DNA of 64,000 bases from positions 10,550 to 74,549 of the forward strand of contig JAEZJZ010000054.1 in NCBI GenBank assembly GCA_023436245.1, read 5' to 3'. Made by a program: the position numbers and the translations under genes. The notes beneath the pieces were generated by a model. The model searched no databases. It was given only the letters and a program-made list of their open reading frames with translations, and was not told the DNA's origin. This DNA comes from Bacillota bacterium. Its GTDB lineage: Bacteria; Bacillota; UBA994; UBA5500. Shown in pieces: positions 30,114 through 38,655 of this stretch (the stretch's first letter is position 1; each line of letters opens with the position of its first letter).

Positions 30114-30755
30114 TCAAACCGACATCATTTGCCACGAACGACGGTTGACCGCGTCCAGCGTCGCCCGGACGATCGCCTCACGCTGATCGCCTCTCACCAA
30201 AGCTGCGCCGAGCAACATATCTTCCTGTTCCTGGCTGAGCAAGGCCACGGCCACCAGCACAGCTGTCTGCTGCGCGAAGGGCTGCACTGAGACCTGCTCC
30301 AAGACGAAGACTTCCTGGTCTCCCAGGAAGCTGGTCACAGCCTGCAAGGTAGCCTGAGCCAACAGGCGCTGCTGATTGCTCTGCGTCTTTCTGCCGCTGG
30401 CATGACCCACTTCCACCCGATCGCCGTAAGCCAACTCCACGGCCACTTCCACCTGGTTTTCCACCAACGCAAAACTGATCCCCCGTAAAAGCAGACGCTT
30501 GCCGGGGATGACCATGTCGTTATGTACCTGAGCCACACTGATCTTCTTGTGATCCAGCTCCAACCCCAGCTGCACCATGCTGGTCGTTTCGATATCCCGC
30601 ACGATCTGCTTGGGGCTGCGCTGATCTCCGGCCAAAATGTGGACTTCCACGATCTCGCCGCTCTCGTTGCTCACGACCTTGCAGGAGATGACGCCTTCCA
30701 CAGAGTTGATCAATTTTTCCAACTGCAATGAGCTTGGCTTACGATCTTCGGGCAA
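30114..30755 (-). CDS. Conserved-looking cytoplasmic protein of unknown function
   Basis: The protein has 213 residues. The N-terminal part (10-80) reads EKLINSVEGVISCKVVSNES, EVHILAGDQRSPKQIVRDIE and LDHKKISVAQV, a small alpha/beta fold reminiscent of ACT-like domains. The C-terminal part (85-205) looks like a second alpha/beta domain with AYGDRVEVGHASG and QQTAVLVAVALL. There is no signal peptide or recognised catalytic motif. TTG at 30755 has AGGAG eight bases upstream and is the likely start. I cannot name the family; operon neighbours suggest nothing firm. Confidence 0.65.
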   Translation of the reverse strand: MPEDRKPSSLQLEKLINSVEGVISCKVVSNESGEIVEVHILAGDQRSPKQIVRDIETTSMVQLGLELDHKKISVAQVHNDMVIPGKRLLLRGISFALVENQVEVAVELAYGDRVEVGHASGRKTQSNQQRLLAQATLQAVTSFLGDQEVFVLEQVSVQPFAQQTAVLVAVALLSQEQEDMLLGAALVRGDQREAIVRATLDAVNRRSWQMMSV

Positions 30756-30856
30756 TTCTTACACTCCTCGACAAACAATTGACGATGCCCTTGTTTCCGC
30801 ACCGATTGGGCAAAATCCTGCCCCGCGGCCAAATCTTGCATAACAACACCTGAGTG

Positions 30857-32197
30857 TTACAGTGTTGCGATCTCTGGCTGGCCGGGGAGAAAGCGATAGT
30901 ACAAGGACATGCCTGTCTCGATCGACAGGTCAGGCCGGGGGCGTGGGTTCAAGCGGCCATGCAGCCGCCAGGCAATCAGTTCGCCCGGAACCAGACCAGC
31001 AGTGACCAACCGATGATGCAACTGCCCGACCCAAGGATGACCCGGCCCGACTTGCACTACCTGGTATTCGGCCGGCAGGCGCTCCTCACCCACTTGGTAA
31101 CGGAGGGTATCGACCAATGACCACATGCTGCCAGAGACCAAGGAGTGCCCGCCCAGGATAATCGGGATGGGCGCTGCCCAGGCCGCCTGGGCAAATTCGG
31201 CGAAGAGCCGATCAGGCATCTGATCCACTTGGCCGAGGTCAGAAGCGAAGCGCTGACCTTCGGTCAGATCGAGATGCAGATGGGCGAACACGACGCGCGT
31301 GTCGATGAAAGCGGCGTCCGCGATGCTGCAGATGTAGTCGACCAGGCCTTGCCCGCCCAACTGCTGCAAGAGAAAACCAAACAACGAGTGCACTTCGCCG
31401 CGGTCTGCCCGCCCCATCGCCCTCATGCCGCGCTCTTCCGAGATCACTCTCAGACGGCAGCGGCAGATCATGCCGACGTGCGACATCGTCCAGGGGTTGA
31501 CCCGCCCGGCCAGCAGGACGCGGCTTTGCGGTGAGTTCAGGAGTTGCAGTGCCCGCTGCACGCGCGAACGGTCCCAGTCCAGTTCCTCCAGCACTTGACG
31601 GGTGCGCGGACCAGTCTTAGGGGAAAGCGCCAACACCAGTACGTCACTGGGAGTGTCGACATCAAAATGCACCCCCACTGAGTGAGGCAGCAGCACCCTC
31701 TCCAGGCCTGCCTGATTGCGCAGGAGGGTGGCCAGCACATTATCGTTGTCCGGCAGATCGATCTGGTTGATCGCCGCAGCCGGGGTGAAGGCCACGATAT
31801 CCGATGACTGTGGGTTGTTGGTCAGTACGAGCGCCTTGCGGGATCGCAGCTGCTGGGCGATGTCCCGGAACTCGTCTGACGTAAGCAAGGGGCTGGAGGC
31901 GCCACCGATATAGATCACACCATCCAGTCCGGAAGCGTTGATCACCTGTTGTAGACAACTGCCAAAGTGCCACGGTTCTTCTTCCGGCACCACTGTTGCT
32001 CCCAGGTGAGCGGCCTGTTCGGCCAGCTTAGGATAGTTTGTGGACAAGTAGACCGCATCGATCTCGGGCACAGTCAAGAGCTTGGCAATCACGTCCAGCG
32101 TCATGGCTTGACGAACACGCACCATCTGTCGCTCAACCGGATGAAGAGGCCTGCCGCCCTCCAATATCACCACACCTACGCGTTCCCGCCGGTGCAT
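30857..32197 (-). CDS. Predicted nucleotidyltransferase-like protein (MobA/CofC-type fold) with extra C-terminal domain
   Basis: The protein has 446 residues. The first 210 look like a GT-A nucleotidyltransferase: GVVILEGGRPLHPVE at the start, YLSTNYPKLAEQAAHLGA, GVIYIGGASSPLLT where the metal Asp motif is expected, and VHFDVDTPSDVLVLAL, which resembles the end of CofC/MobA domains. The usual GGxSxRM loop is not clear, so activity is uncertain. The last 230 residues, including HVGMICRCRLRVISEERGMRAMGRADRGEVHS, match nothing I recognise. ATG at 32197 (AAAGGA nine bases upstream) is chosen from three clustered ATGs. Confidence 0.6.
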   Translation of the reverse strand: MHRRERVGVVILEGGRPLHPVERQMVRVRQAMTLDVIAKLLTVPEIDAVYLSTNYPKLAEQAAHLGATVVPEEEPWHFGSCLQQVINASGLDGVIYIGGASSPLLTSDEFRDIAQQLRSRKALVLTNNPQSSDIVAFTPAAAINQIDLPDNDNVLATLLRNQAGLERVLLPHSVGVHFDVDTPSDVLVLALSPKTGPRTRQVLEELDWDRSRVQRALQLLNSPQSRVLLAGRVNPWTMSHVGMICRCRLRVISEERGMRAMGRADRGEVHSLFGFLLQQLGGQGLVDYICSIADAAFIDTRVVFAHLHLDLTEGQRFASDLGQVDQMPDRLFAEFAQAAWAAPIPIILGGHSLVSGSMWSLVDTLRYQVGEERLPAEYQVVQVGPGHPWVGQLHHRLVTAGLVPGELIAWRLHGRLNPRPRPDLSIETGMSLYYRFLPGQPEIATL

Positions 32198-32507
32198 GTT
32201 CATCATTCCTTTCTGGCCTGAGGCTCCGGCATCAGGCGTGAGCAGATCTCGTGCGTAGGCGATCAGGGCCTTAGCTGGCGAGACTGTTCAATTTGTGCAT
32301 CGTAGAGACTCTGCCCCACCGGAATTATGTGCCAAAGAAACGGGCACTAGTCAAACCGCTTCCGCCCAGTCTGGCCCTGTTCTGCGGTCCTTCCGGCAGC
32401 GCCCCCTGCGCCTCGACAAATTTCGTCAGCGCTTGGATAGTTTCGCCAAGCTGTCGCCGCAATCCTGCAGGGCGCTGCCGGAGCGGTGTAGAAATGGGGA
32501 ACAATGA

Positions 32508-32528
32508 AGCCGGCCAATCTGGCCGGCT
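32508..32528 (-). terminator. Hairpin downstream of hpf, probable terminator
   Basis: AGCCGGCCA/TGGCCGGCT with a three-base loop, followed on the minus strand by TTCATTGTT. The T-run is broken, so it may be weak. It lies 120 bases after the hpf stop. The rest of 32198-32507 shows no gene or clear motif beyond a degenerate class A REP near 32306. Confidence 0.5.
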
Positions 32529-32547
32529 GATGTGGACCTTTGATGTG

Positions 32548-32650
32548 GGGATCGCAGCACAGCATCACTTCGTGCTGCTGGCTTAGGGTACCACCTGATT
32601 CTCGCAAGCGAGAATCACCCTTATTGAGATCGCATCACTTCGTGATGCTT
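32548..32650 (+). repeat. Twin-hairpin repeat unit abutting the hpf stop
   Basis: It reads hairpin GCAGCAC/GTGCTGC, linker TTAGGGTACCACCT, hairpin GATTCTCG-caag-CGAGAATC, linker ACCCTTATTGAGATC, hairpin GCATCAC-ttc-GTGATGC. It is the best-preserved isolated copy and ends on the hpf stop codon. Confidence 0.8.
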
Positions 32651-33182
32651 AGAAGCGCGGCTCGATCAAGCCATAATTGCCATCCTTGCGTTTGTAGACA
32701 ACGGCGAATTGCTCCGACTCGGCATCAGTGAAGACGAAGAAGTCATGCTGCAGCAGGTTCATTTGCATGATCGCTTCCTCCACAGCCATCGGCTTGATCG
32801 GGAAGCGCTTGGAACGAACAACCTGCGGCCCGTCGTCACCCTCAGGCAAAGGCGGGAGGTCGTTGGCCCTGCCATTCTTCGCATCATCGTTACGCAGACG
32901 ACGTGCGATGCGCGTCTTGTACCGCTCGACCTGTTTTTCAAGTTTGTCGATCACCAGGTCGATGGAGGCGTACATGTCCGGGGTTGCTTCCTCTCCTCGC
33001 AGGATCAATCCGTTGACAGTGGCAGTCACCTCCACTTTGTGACGATCCCTCTCCACTGCCAAGGTGACAGTTGCGTCGAGCGGCCGGTCAACGTATTTCT
33101 CCAAACGACCGACCTTCTTCGTCGCGTAATCCCGCAGGGCATCGGTGATCTCTATGTTCTTACCCCTTACCGTGATTTGCAA
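32649..33182 (-). CDS. hpf: Ribosome hibernation promoting factor, long form
   Basis: Long HPF dimerises 70S ribosomes into silent 100S particles in stationary phase. This 177-residue protein has the N-terminal ribosome-binding domain (1-100, MQITVRGKNIEITDALRDYA, EKYVDRPLDATVTL) and the C-terminal dimerisation domain (about 122-177, KRFPIKPMAVEEAIMQMNLL). The start is TTG at 33182 with AAGGGAG upstream. A sigma-H-like promoter precedes it. The position between fliS/fliD genes and secA matches the Bacillus yvyD locus, although here a signalling operon and other genes are inserted. Confidence 0.95.
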   Translation of the reverse strand: MQITVRGKNIEITDALRDYATKKVGRLEKYVDRPLDATVTLAVERDRHKVEVTATVNGLILRGEEATPDMYASIDLVIDKLEKQVERYKTRIARRLRNDDAKNGRANDLPPLPEGDDGPQVVRSKRFPIKPMAVEEAIMQMNLLQHDFFVFTDAESEQFAVVYKRKDGNYGLIEPRF

Positions 33183-33217
33183 GCTGATCAGCTCCCTTCT
33201 GCGGTTTGTTTATTAGT

Positions 33218-33245
33218 ATTCTCCGGGAGTGCTCAAAAATCCTGC
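33218..33245 (-). promoter_or_regulatory. Sigma-H-like promoter of hpf
   Basis: On the minus strand GCAGGATTT (33237-33245), a 12-base spacer and GGAGAAT (33218-33224) fit the sigma-H consensus (RnAGGAwww, 11-12 bases, RnnGAAT). The end lies 36 bases before the start codon. In B. subtilis yvyD is known to be under sigma-H and sigma-B, so the match is biologically sensible. No experiment supports it here. Confidence 0.55.
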
Positions 33246-33295
33246 TTTCTGCGCTGCTCAGGAGGTCAAGTATTCTGAATACAATGACAACTACC

Positions 33296-33327
33296 GGCAA
33301 AACAAAGCCCCGGACATGGTCCGGGGC
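33296..33327 (-). terminator. Terminator of the cold-shock gene
   Basis: GCCCCGGAC/GTCCGGGGC (33307-33327) with a CAT loop is followed on the minus strand by TTTGTTTTG. It ends the csp transcript 12 bases after its stop and insulates it from hpf. Confidence 0.85.
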
Positions 33328-33338
33328 ATCGCTGGCGT

Positions 33339-33536
33339 CTATCGCTTGGTTACATTAGCGGCCTGCGGGCCGCGCGGTCCATCTACGATTTCGAACTCCA
33401 CCTGCTGCCCCTCATCGAGGCTCTTGAAACCTTCGCCGGCGATAGCCGAGAAGTGCACGAAAACATCCTGATTGTCTTCGGCCGTGATAAAACCGAAACC
33501 CTTCTTCTGGTTGAACCACTTAACTGTACCGATCAT
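33339..33536 (-). CDS. Cold-shock domain protein
   Basis: This is a 65-residue single-stranded nucleic-acid-binding protein. RNP1 (KGFGFI) and RNP2 (VFVHFS) are both intact and the C-terminus GPRGPQAANV is typical. The internal ATG at 33536 is chosen: TAGGAGG lies ten bases before it, while it abuts the ATG at 33545. The family also starts MIGTVKWFN-like. It probably acts as an RNA chaperone in translation or cold adaptation. It is transcribed alone, with its own terminator. Confidence 0.93.
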   Translation of the reverse strand: MIGTVKWFNQKKGFGFITAEDNQDVFVHFSAIAGEGFKSLDEGQQVEFEIVDGPRGPQAANVTKR

Positions 33537-33644
33537 TGAAGACATTCCTCCTAGACTTAAATGCAGCGCCTGTAGCGCAAACTAACTATACCATCCTGAT
33601 CATCCGAAGTCAAATTCTAGAAAAGTGGCGATACCTCTCTGAGC

Positions 33645-33711
33645 GGGCGCCATGCATGGCGCCCCTACGAAGTCGCGCGTTTGTTTCGTAGGGGTCGCCT
33701 GCGTGCGACCC
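33645..33711. repeat. Inverted REP pair, class C then class B
   Basis: GGGCGCCATGCATGGCGCCC (33645-33664) with CTAC to its right, a 19-base spacer, GTAG (33688-33691), then GGGTCGCCTGCGTGCGACCC (33692-33711). It lies between the divergent csp and EVE genes. Confidence 0.85.
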
Positions 33712-33754
33712 GATTGCGCACGGTAACATGCAACGCACAGAAAGGAAGATGCAC

Positions 33755-34174
33755 ATGGCTTATTGGCTACTAAAGACGGAACCTGAGGAATATGGCTATT
33801 CCGATCTGGAACGGAGCGGGCGCGGACGCTGGGACGGCGTGCGTGGAATCCAGGCATTGCGCAACATCCGCCGCATCGCGATTGGGGACCTTGCCTTCAT
33901 CTATCATACGGGCAAGGAGAAAGCGATAGTCGGCATTGCCGAGGTGATTGCCGCTCCGTATCCTGATCCGAACGAGACAGACGATAAGCTGCTGGTGTTT
34001 GACCTGGTACCTCGGGCTAGGCTGAATCAATCAGTCTCGCTGCACGCGGTCAAGTCTTGGCCGGAGCTGGCCGAATGGGAGTTGGTGCGCCAACCCCGTC
34101 TCTCCGTGATGCCGGTGCCGGATTTGGCTTGGCAGATGGTCATGTCCGCGGCAAATCCCATCCAAGGACAATAA
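33755..34174 (+). CDS. EVE-domain protein
   Basis: This is a 139-residue protein consisting only of an EVE domain (PUA-related, formerly DUF55). It starts MAYWLLKTEPEEYGYSDLE and has WDGVRGIQALRNIR, GDLAFIYHTGKEKAIVGIAEV and LAEWELVRQPRLSVMPV. EVE domains bind modified bases in RNA or DNA; the target here is unknown. ATG at 33755 is chosen because AAGGAAG lies six bases upstream; earlier in-frame ATGs overlap that site. A REP pair occupies its upstream region. Confidence 0.9.
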   Translation: MAYWLLKTEPEEYGYSDLERSGRGRWDGVRGIQALRNIRRIAIGDLAFIYHTGKEKAIVGIAEVIAAPYPDPNETDDKLLVFDLVPRARLNQSVSLHAVKSWPELAEWELVRQPRLSVMPVPDLAWQMVMSAANPIQGQ

Positions 34175-34297
34175 TCAGATTATTTGGCCATCAGCTGAAC
34201 AATTGAGCAGGAGGCAGTGGTTCGCCAGGCGAAGTACTCGGGGTAGACAGCTGGGGAGGCGGCCAGGCGAATCCATTGGATAACAGGAGGGAAACGG

Positions 34298-35269
34298 ATG
34301 GAAGAGAAGAAGCCGGATGAGTTGCAGTTGTTGCGAGCACAGATGCAGTTCCCATTTGAGGCGCTGAGCAAAGCCGTTGATGATCTACTCTGGTATCAGA
34401 AACTAGGGGACATCGCCGACATTGACACCGTTCGTTTAATCGGCCCCGCGCCCAAGAACACTTTGGCCCAGTCCCCCCAGGACCGGGGGAATCCCGTCGT
34501 CTTTCGGGCCTATACCTTTGTTCCCAAGCGAATAGACAAGGACAAGAAGCACCCCTTGCTGGTCTATGTGCATGGAGGCGTCCACGCCAACTTCTCCACC
34601 GCCAGCGGGGCGAATATCATCAAAGAGCTGGTTGAGCAGGGATATGTGGTGATCGCCCCCGACTATCGCGGCAGCACCGGCTACGGGCCAGCCTTCTGGA
34701 AGCTGATCGATTACGGCGGGCTAGAGATTGAGGACACGTTCGCCGCACGCAACTGGGCAGTGGAGAACATGGAGCTGATCGATGCTTCTCGGGTGGGAAT
34801 CATTGGCTGGAGCCACGGCGGGCTGCATACCCTGCTGAACATCTTCTTTCACCCGGATGCCTACCAAGTGGCCTATGCCGGCGTCCCGGTCAGCGACTTG
34901 GTTGCCCGCATGGGCTACAAGGGTCCACAATACGAGAAGCTCTACTCGGCCGATTACCACATCGGCAAGAGCGCCTTCGAGGATCCGACCGAATACAAAC
35001 TGCGCTCGCCGGCCTGGCATGCCGACAAACTGCAGACGCCGCTGCTGATCCACACCAACACCAGCGATGAGGACGTGAATGTGCTGGAGGTTGAGCACCT
35101 GATTGCCGCTCTCAAGGCCGCAGGCAAGGACTTCGAGTACAAGATCTATCAGGATGCTCCTGGAGGCCATGTCTTCAACCGCATAGACACCAAGTTCGCC
35201 CGCGAGTCCCGGCAGGAGATCTGGCGCTTCCTGGCCCGCTACCTGCACCCAGAATTCGCCGCAGAATAA
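34298..35269 (+). CDS. Prolyl-oligopeptidase-type serine hydrolase (S9 family)
   Basis: This is a 323-residue alpha/beta hydrolase without signal peptide. It has PLLVYVHGGVHANF (oxyanion region), DYRGSTGYGPAFW, the nucleophile elbow GWSHGG with Ser172, an acid in NTSDEDVN (about 257) and the catalytic His in GGHVF (about 290). It lacks the beta-propeller of long S9 enzymes, so it may be a stand-alone peptidase or esterase. ATG at 34298 has AGGAGG seven bases upstream. Divergent and convergent neighbours give no pathway clue. Confidence 0.88.
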   Translation: MEEKKPDELQLLRAQMQFPFEALSKAVDDLLWYQKLGDIADIDTVRLIGPAPKNTLAQSPQDRGNPVVFRAYTFVPKRIDKDKKHPLLVYVHGGVHANFSTASGANIIKELVEQGYVVIAPDYRGSTGYGPAFWKLIDYGGLEIEDTFAARNWAVENMELIDASRVGIIGWSHGGLHTLLNIFFHPDAYQVAYAGVPVSDLVARMGYKGPQYEKLYSADYHIGKSAFEDPTEYKLRSPAWHADKLQTPLLIHTNTSDEDVNVLEVEHLIAALKAAGKDFEYKIYQDAPGGHVFNRIDTKFARESRQEIWRFLARYLHPEFAAE

Positions 35270-35283
35270 CACTAAACGGCAAG

Positions 35284-35311
35284 AAGTGGAACGCAAGACT
35301 GCGCTCCACTT
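35284..35311. terminator. Bidirectional terminator
   Basis: AAGTGGA...GC/GC...TCCACTT with T-rich flank (TTTTCTTA) between the convergent S9 hydrolase (stop 35269) and adenylate cyclase (stop 35315). Confidence 0.7.
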
Positions 35312-35314
35312 TTC

Positions 35315-37063
35315 TTACTTGATCCCTTCCAGTTGGTAGATTGGCACACCCTGCTCCTTGCCCTTGAGCGCGATCTTGCCCAGGTAGGTCGCTTCCACCT
35401 TCTCCCTCACTCGTTCATAGGTGGCCTCGCTGAGCAAAATCTGCCCGGGCTTGGCGTTGCTCTCCAGCCGGGCAGCGGTGTTGATCACGTCGCCGATGGC
35501 CGTGTAGTCCATGCGGAACTCCGCCCCGATGTTGCCCACCACTGCTTCCCCGGAGTTCAGCCCGATCCCAAACTGCACCGTGCGGCCAAAACGCTGCTCC
35601 AGGTCAGCCCGCAACCGCTGCGATCCCTGCTGCATCGTCCAGGCTGCCTGCACCGCCTTAAAGGCGTGGTCCGGCAAGTCAAGAGGCGCATTAAACAGAG
35701 CCATGGTGGCATCACCGATGAACTTGTCCAGAGTTCCACCCACCTCGAAGATGGATTTCGCGCAGAGGTTCAGGTAGGAGTTGAGGATTTCCACCACTTC
35801 CTCCGGCTTGGCTCGCTCCGACAAGGGGGTGAAGCCACGGATGTCCACGAAGAGGGCAGTCAGATCGCGCCGCGATCCGCCAAGGCGCAATCCAGACTCG
35901 CCCTCGGCCAGAATCAGATTGACCACCTGGGGAGCGACATAGCGCCCGAACACGTCGGTCACGCGGCGACGCTCAAACATCTCTGCCAGATAGCGGTAGG
36001 CAAGGGTGACGAAGTAGCTGACCAACAGCAAGGCAATCGGATAGAAGAGCGGCAGAATCACCCCGCGCGCATAGGCCTGTCTGCTCCCGAACAGATAGCT
36101 GCCGGCCAAACCGAACATCGCCAGCGCGCCCCAGCCCGGGCGCAGGCGGGTGAACAACAGATGAGCCAAGACGGCCGCCAGCAGCAGAATCAACAGATCC
36201 ACCACAAATGCCGATCGGTGCTTGAAGTCCCCGCTGAGCAGGTTTTGCACAATGTTGGCATGAATCTCCACCCCAAACATCGGATCATGGCTGGCCAGCG
36301 GGGTGAAGAAATAGTCGCCGATCCCCAGGGCATACGGGCCAATCAGCACGATGGCGTCGGTGAAGTATTCAGGCGGAACGTCCCCGTTTAGCACTTGCGC
36401 ATAGGATAGCGGAGCAAAGGCGCCGGGCACACCGGTGTAGTTAATCTGCATCCTGCCCCAGTCATCCACAGGCACATCCGCCACGGGCTCGCCCACTCGC
36501 TGCTGGTATTTCTCGTACAGCGCCCAGGCGAAGCTCTTGATTGGCTCTCCAGCGTACCCAATCTGCAGCGCCGTCTGACGCACGGTGCCACGATCGTCGG
36601 GGAAGGTGTTGACATGCCCGAGCGTAGCCTGACCGAGAAACTCGGGCAGCGGCGTGGTCAGCCGATCGGCCTCCAGTTGACCTCGGGCAGCTGTGGCCGG
36701 GAAAGTGCCGTAAACCGGAAGCACAAGCTGCGGAATCTGCTGTAAGGTGCCAGCCAAGGCAGCATCTTCTTCCGCGCTGCTCGGTTCCGAGAAGATGACG
36801 TCGAAGCCGATTGCGGCTGGATTGCCGGAGGCGATCGTCTGCAGGAATTCGGCATGGTAGCCGCGCGGCCAGGGCCAGCGGCCCAATTGCTCCAAGCTGT
36901 GATCATCGATGCCGATCACGATAACGCGGGCGTCTACCGGCTGTTCCGCCTGGTAGAAGCGATCCTGCAGAGCGTTTTCAGTGCCAGACCAGGTGTTGGA
37001 CCAAGTGAACAAGGCGAAGCAACAGAGCAGAAACAGGCTAATCTGCCACTGCTTGATCTTCAT
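35315..37063 (-). CDS. CHASE2 sensor / class III adenylate cyclase
   Basis: This is a 582-residue membrane receptor predicted to make cAMP. A first helix (5-24) is followed by an extracytoplasmic CHASE2 domain (about 30-285, VIVIGIDDHSLEQLGRWPWP; FDVIFSEPS), three helices (about 290-365) and a cytoplasmic cyclase domain (about 390-582). The metal-binding Asp residues in FVDIRGFT and FIGDATM, the adenine-selecting Lys in TLDKF and Asp in YTAIGDV, and the NTAARLES transition-state motif are all present, so activity on ATP is expected. ATG at 37063 overlaps the upstream stop as ATGA. Confidence 0.93.
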   Translation of the reverse strand: MKIKQWQISLFLLCCFALFTWSNTWSGTENALQDRFYQAEQPVDARVIVIGIDDHSLEQLGRWPWPRGYHAEFLQTIASGNPAAIGFDVIFSEPSSAEEDAALAGTLQQIPQLVLPVYGTFPATAARGQLEADRLTTPLPEFLGQATLGHVNTFPDDRGTVRQTALQIGYAGEPIKSFAWALYEKYQQRVGEPVADVPVDDWGRMQINYTGVPGAFAPLSYAQVLNGDVPPEYFTDAIVLIGPYALGIGDYFFTPLASHDPMFGVEIHANIVQNLLSGDFKHRSAFVVDLLILLLAAVLAHLLFTRLRPGWGALAMFGLAGSYLFGSRQAYARGVILPLFYPIALLLVSYFVTLAYRYLAEMFERRRVTDVFGRYVAPQVVNLILAEGESGLRLGGSRRDLTALFVDIRGFTPLSERAKPEEVVEILNSYLNLCAKSIFEVGGTLDKFIGDATMALFNAPLDLPDHAFKAVQAAWTMQQGSQRLRADLEQRFGRTVQFGIGLNSGEAVVGNIGAEFRMDYTAIGDVINTAARLESNAKPGQILLSEATYERVREKVEATYLGKIALKGKEQGVPIYQLEGIK

Positions 37064-38655
37064 CGGTTCACCCCGTCTCTGCTGGTGCGGTCGCCGACCG
37101 GTGCTGTTTGGCGGGAACTGGTATTTTCCGTATACTTGCAGACAGCAAATCCATCCCGGTGGTCCGGTGGGTCGCACCAGACCCGGCTCTTGCGGAAGAC
37201 CTCCACCAGCGCGGAATCAAGCTTTCCTTCTGCTGCCATTGCCCGCAGAATGTCCAGAGCACGCTCGGCCGGCATTGCTCGCTTGTAGGGGCGGTCCGAT
37301 GCAGTGAGCGCATCATAGACATCAAGCACCGTCAACAGCCTCGCTTCCAACGGGATATCGTCACCAGCCAGCCCACGAGTGTAGCCGCTGCCGTCCAGCA
37401 ACTCATGGTGCAGCACCGCCCAGGTGGGCACATGGCGCAGGCGCTTGTTGAAGGCGATCTTCTGCAGCATGCGCTCGGTGACCGCGACGTGGCTCTCCAT
37501 TACGCGCCGTTCAGCGCCGGTCAGTGTACCGCGGGCGATGGACAGACACTCCAGCTCCTGCGGTGTCAACCAAGGGCTTTCCACCCCTAGACCGTCCCAA
37601 TATTTACGGCAGGCCAATTCCTGCAGCGCAGCCCGAGCCAGATCGTCGACGAAGGTCTCCGGACGGTCAAGTCTGGCCACCAGATCTCGCCCGGCTCTGG
37701 CCAGCACCAGCTCCTCCTGCAAACGTTCTCTGGTCTCCCGGTTTGCTTCCCGGCAACAAGCAAACTCCAGTTGCAGGGCGATGTAATCAAGTCGCTGCAG
37801 CACCAACTCCAACCGGCCAGCCAAACGCGTCGGTTTGTCCATCACCTCGAGCGGGATGGCCACCTTGCCGATATCGTGCAGCCAGGCCGCCTTGACCAAC
37901 TGCTCCGTGCGGTTCTCCCCAAAGCGCTCTGCAGCCCAGGGTCCAGTGGAAAGCCGGTCTATGTAGTTCGCTAGGCGACCCGCCAATAACGCCACGTTGC
38001 GCGTATGGTTGACGTTGTACGGGGTGCGGGCGTCGATGGCCGCGGCGATGGCTTGCACGAAGGAATCAAACAGGCGGTTAATTTCCGCGATGTACTGCAT
38101 GTTGGTCAATGACACTGCCGCCTGCGAAGCCAAGGAGGCGATGATTTTCTCCAGGTGCGGAGCAAAGGGCACAACCCGTGCGCCATCCTTGGCATTGATC
38201 AGCTGTAGTACGCCGATCACTTCGTCATCGTAATTGCAGAGCGGCAGCACCAACATAGATTGAGTATGGTAGCCGGTGATCGCGTCGTAACGGCGAGGGC
38301 CGGTGAAATCGAAACGGTCGCTGGCATAGACATCCGGGATGTTCACGATCTGCCTGGTCACCGCGGCATAGGCGCAGACGTTCTCGGGTTCGGGGGTAAT
38401 CACCACCGGAGGCAGCCCGGTCGGCTCCCCTCTCCCCCCCTGAGAAATGCCGAGCGTCTCATTGTGCACGATGGCAAAGACCAGTTGGTCATTCTCCTTG
38501 ATATACAGGGTTCCGGCATCGGCATTGGTGATCCGCTGCGCCTCGGTGAGGATCATCTCCAGCAGCCGGTGGAAGTCCTTTTCCGCAGACAAGGCAATGC
38601 CGACGTTCAACAGCTCCTCAATCTGCTCCAGTAGTTCCGGCGAGAAGCTGCTCAT
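37060..38655 (-). CDS. GAF-domain protein with variant HD-GYP domain
   Basis: The protein has 531 residues. The GAF domain (about 25-190) has NADAGTLYIKEND and MLVLPLCNYDDEVIGVLQL. The HD-GYP-like domain starts near 200 (VNHTRNVALLAGRL) with HDIGKVAIP. Roughly 100 extra residues, predicted mostly helical, follow before the second half HHELLDGSGYTRG, where the conserved GYP reads GYT. Metal-binding residues are kept, so phosphodiesterase activity is possible but specificity may differ. ATG at 38655 overlaps the MBL stop (ATGA), and its own stop overlaps the cyclase start. A hairpin repeat lies across its ribosome-site region. Confidence 0.88.
   Translation of the reverse strand: MSSFSPELLEQIEELLNVGIALSAEKDFHRLLEMILTEAQRITNADAGTLYIKENDQLVFAIVHNETLGISQGGRGEPTGLPPVVITPEPENVCAYAAVTRQIVNIPDVYASDRFDFTGPRRYDAITGYHTQSMLVLPLCNYDDEVIGVLQLINAKDGARVVPFAPHLEKIIASLASQAAVSLTNMQYIAEINRLFDSFVQAIAAAIDARTPYNVNHTRNVALLAGRLANYIDRLSTGPWAAERFGENRTEQLVKAAWLHDIGKVAIPLEVMDKPTRLAGRLELVLQRLDYIALQLEFACCREANRETRERLQEELVLARAGRDLVARLDRPETFVDDLARAALQELACRKYWDGLGVESPWLTPQELECLSIARGTLTGAERRVMESHVAVTERMLQKIAFNKRLRHVPTWAVLHHELLDGSGYTRGLAGDDIPLEARLLTVLDVYDALTASDRPYKRAMPAERALDILRAMAAEGKLDSALVEVFRKSRVWCDPPDHRDGFAVCKYTENTSSRQTAPVGDRTSRDGVNR

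Noticed and set aside
32198..32507. Possible pseudogene in the gap upstream of the nucleotidyltransferase-like gene
   Set aside because: No frame gave a recognisable domain fragment; only a degenerate REP and a hairpin are supported.
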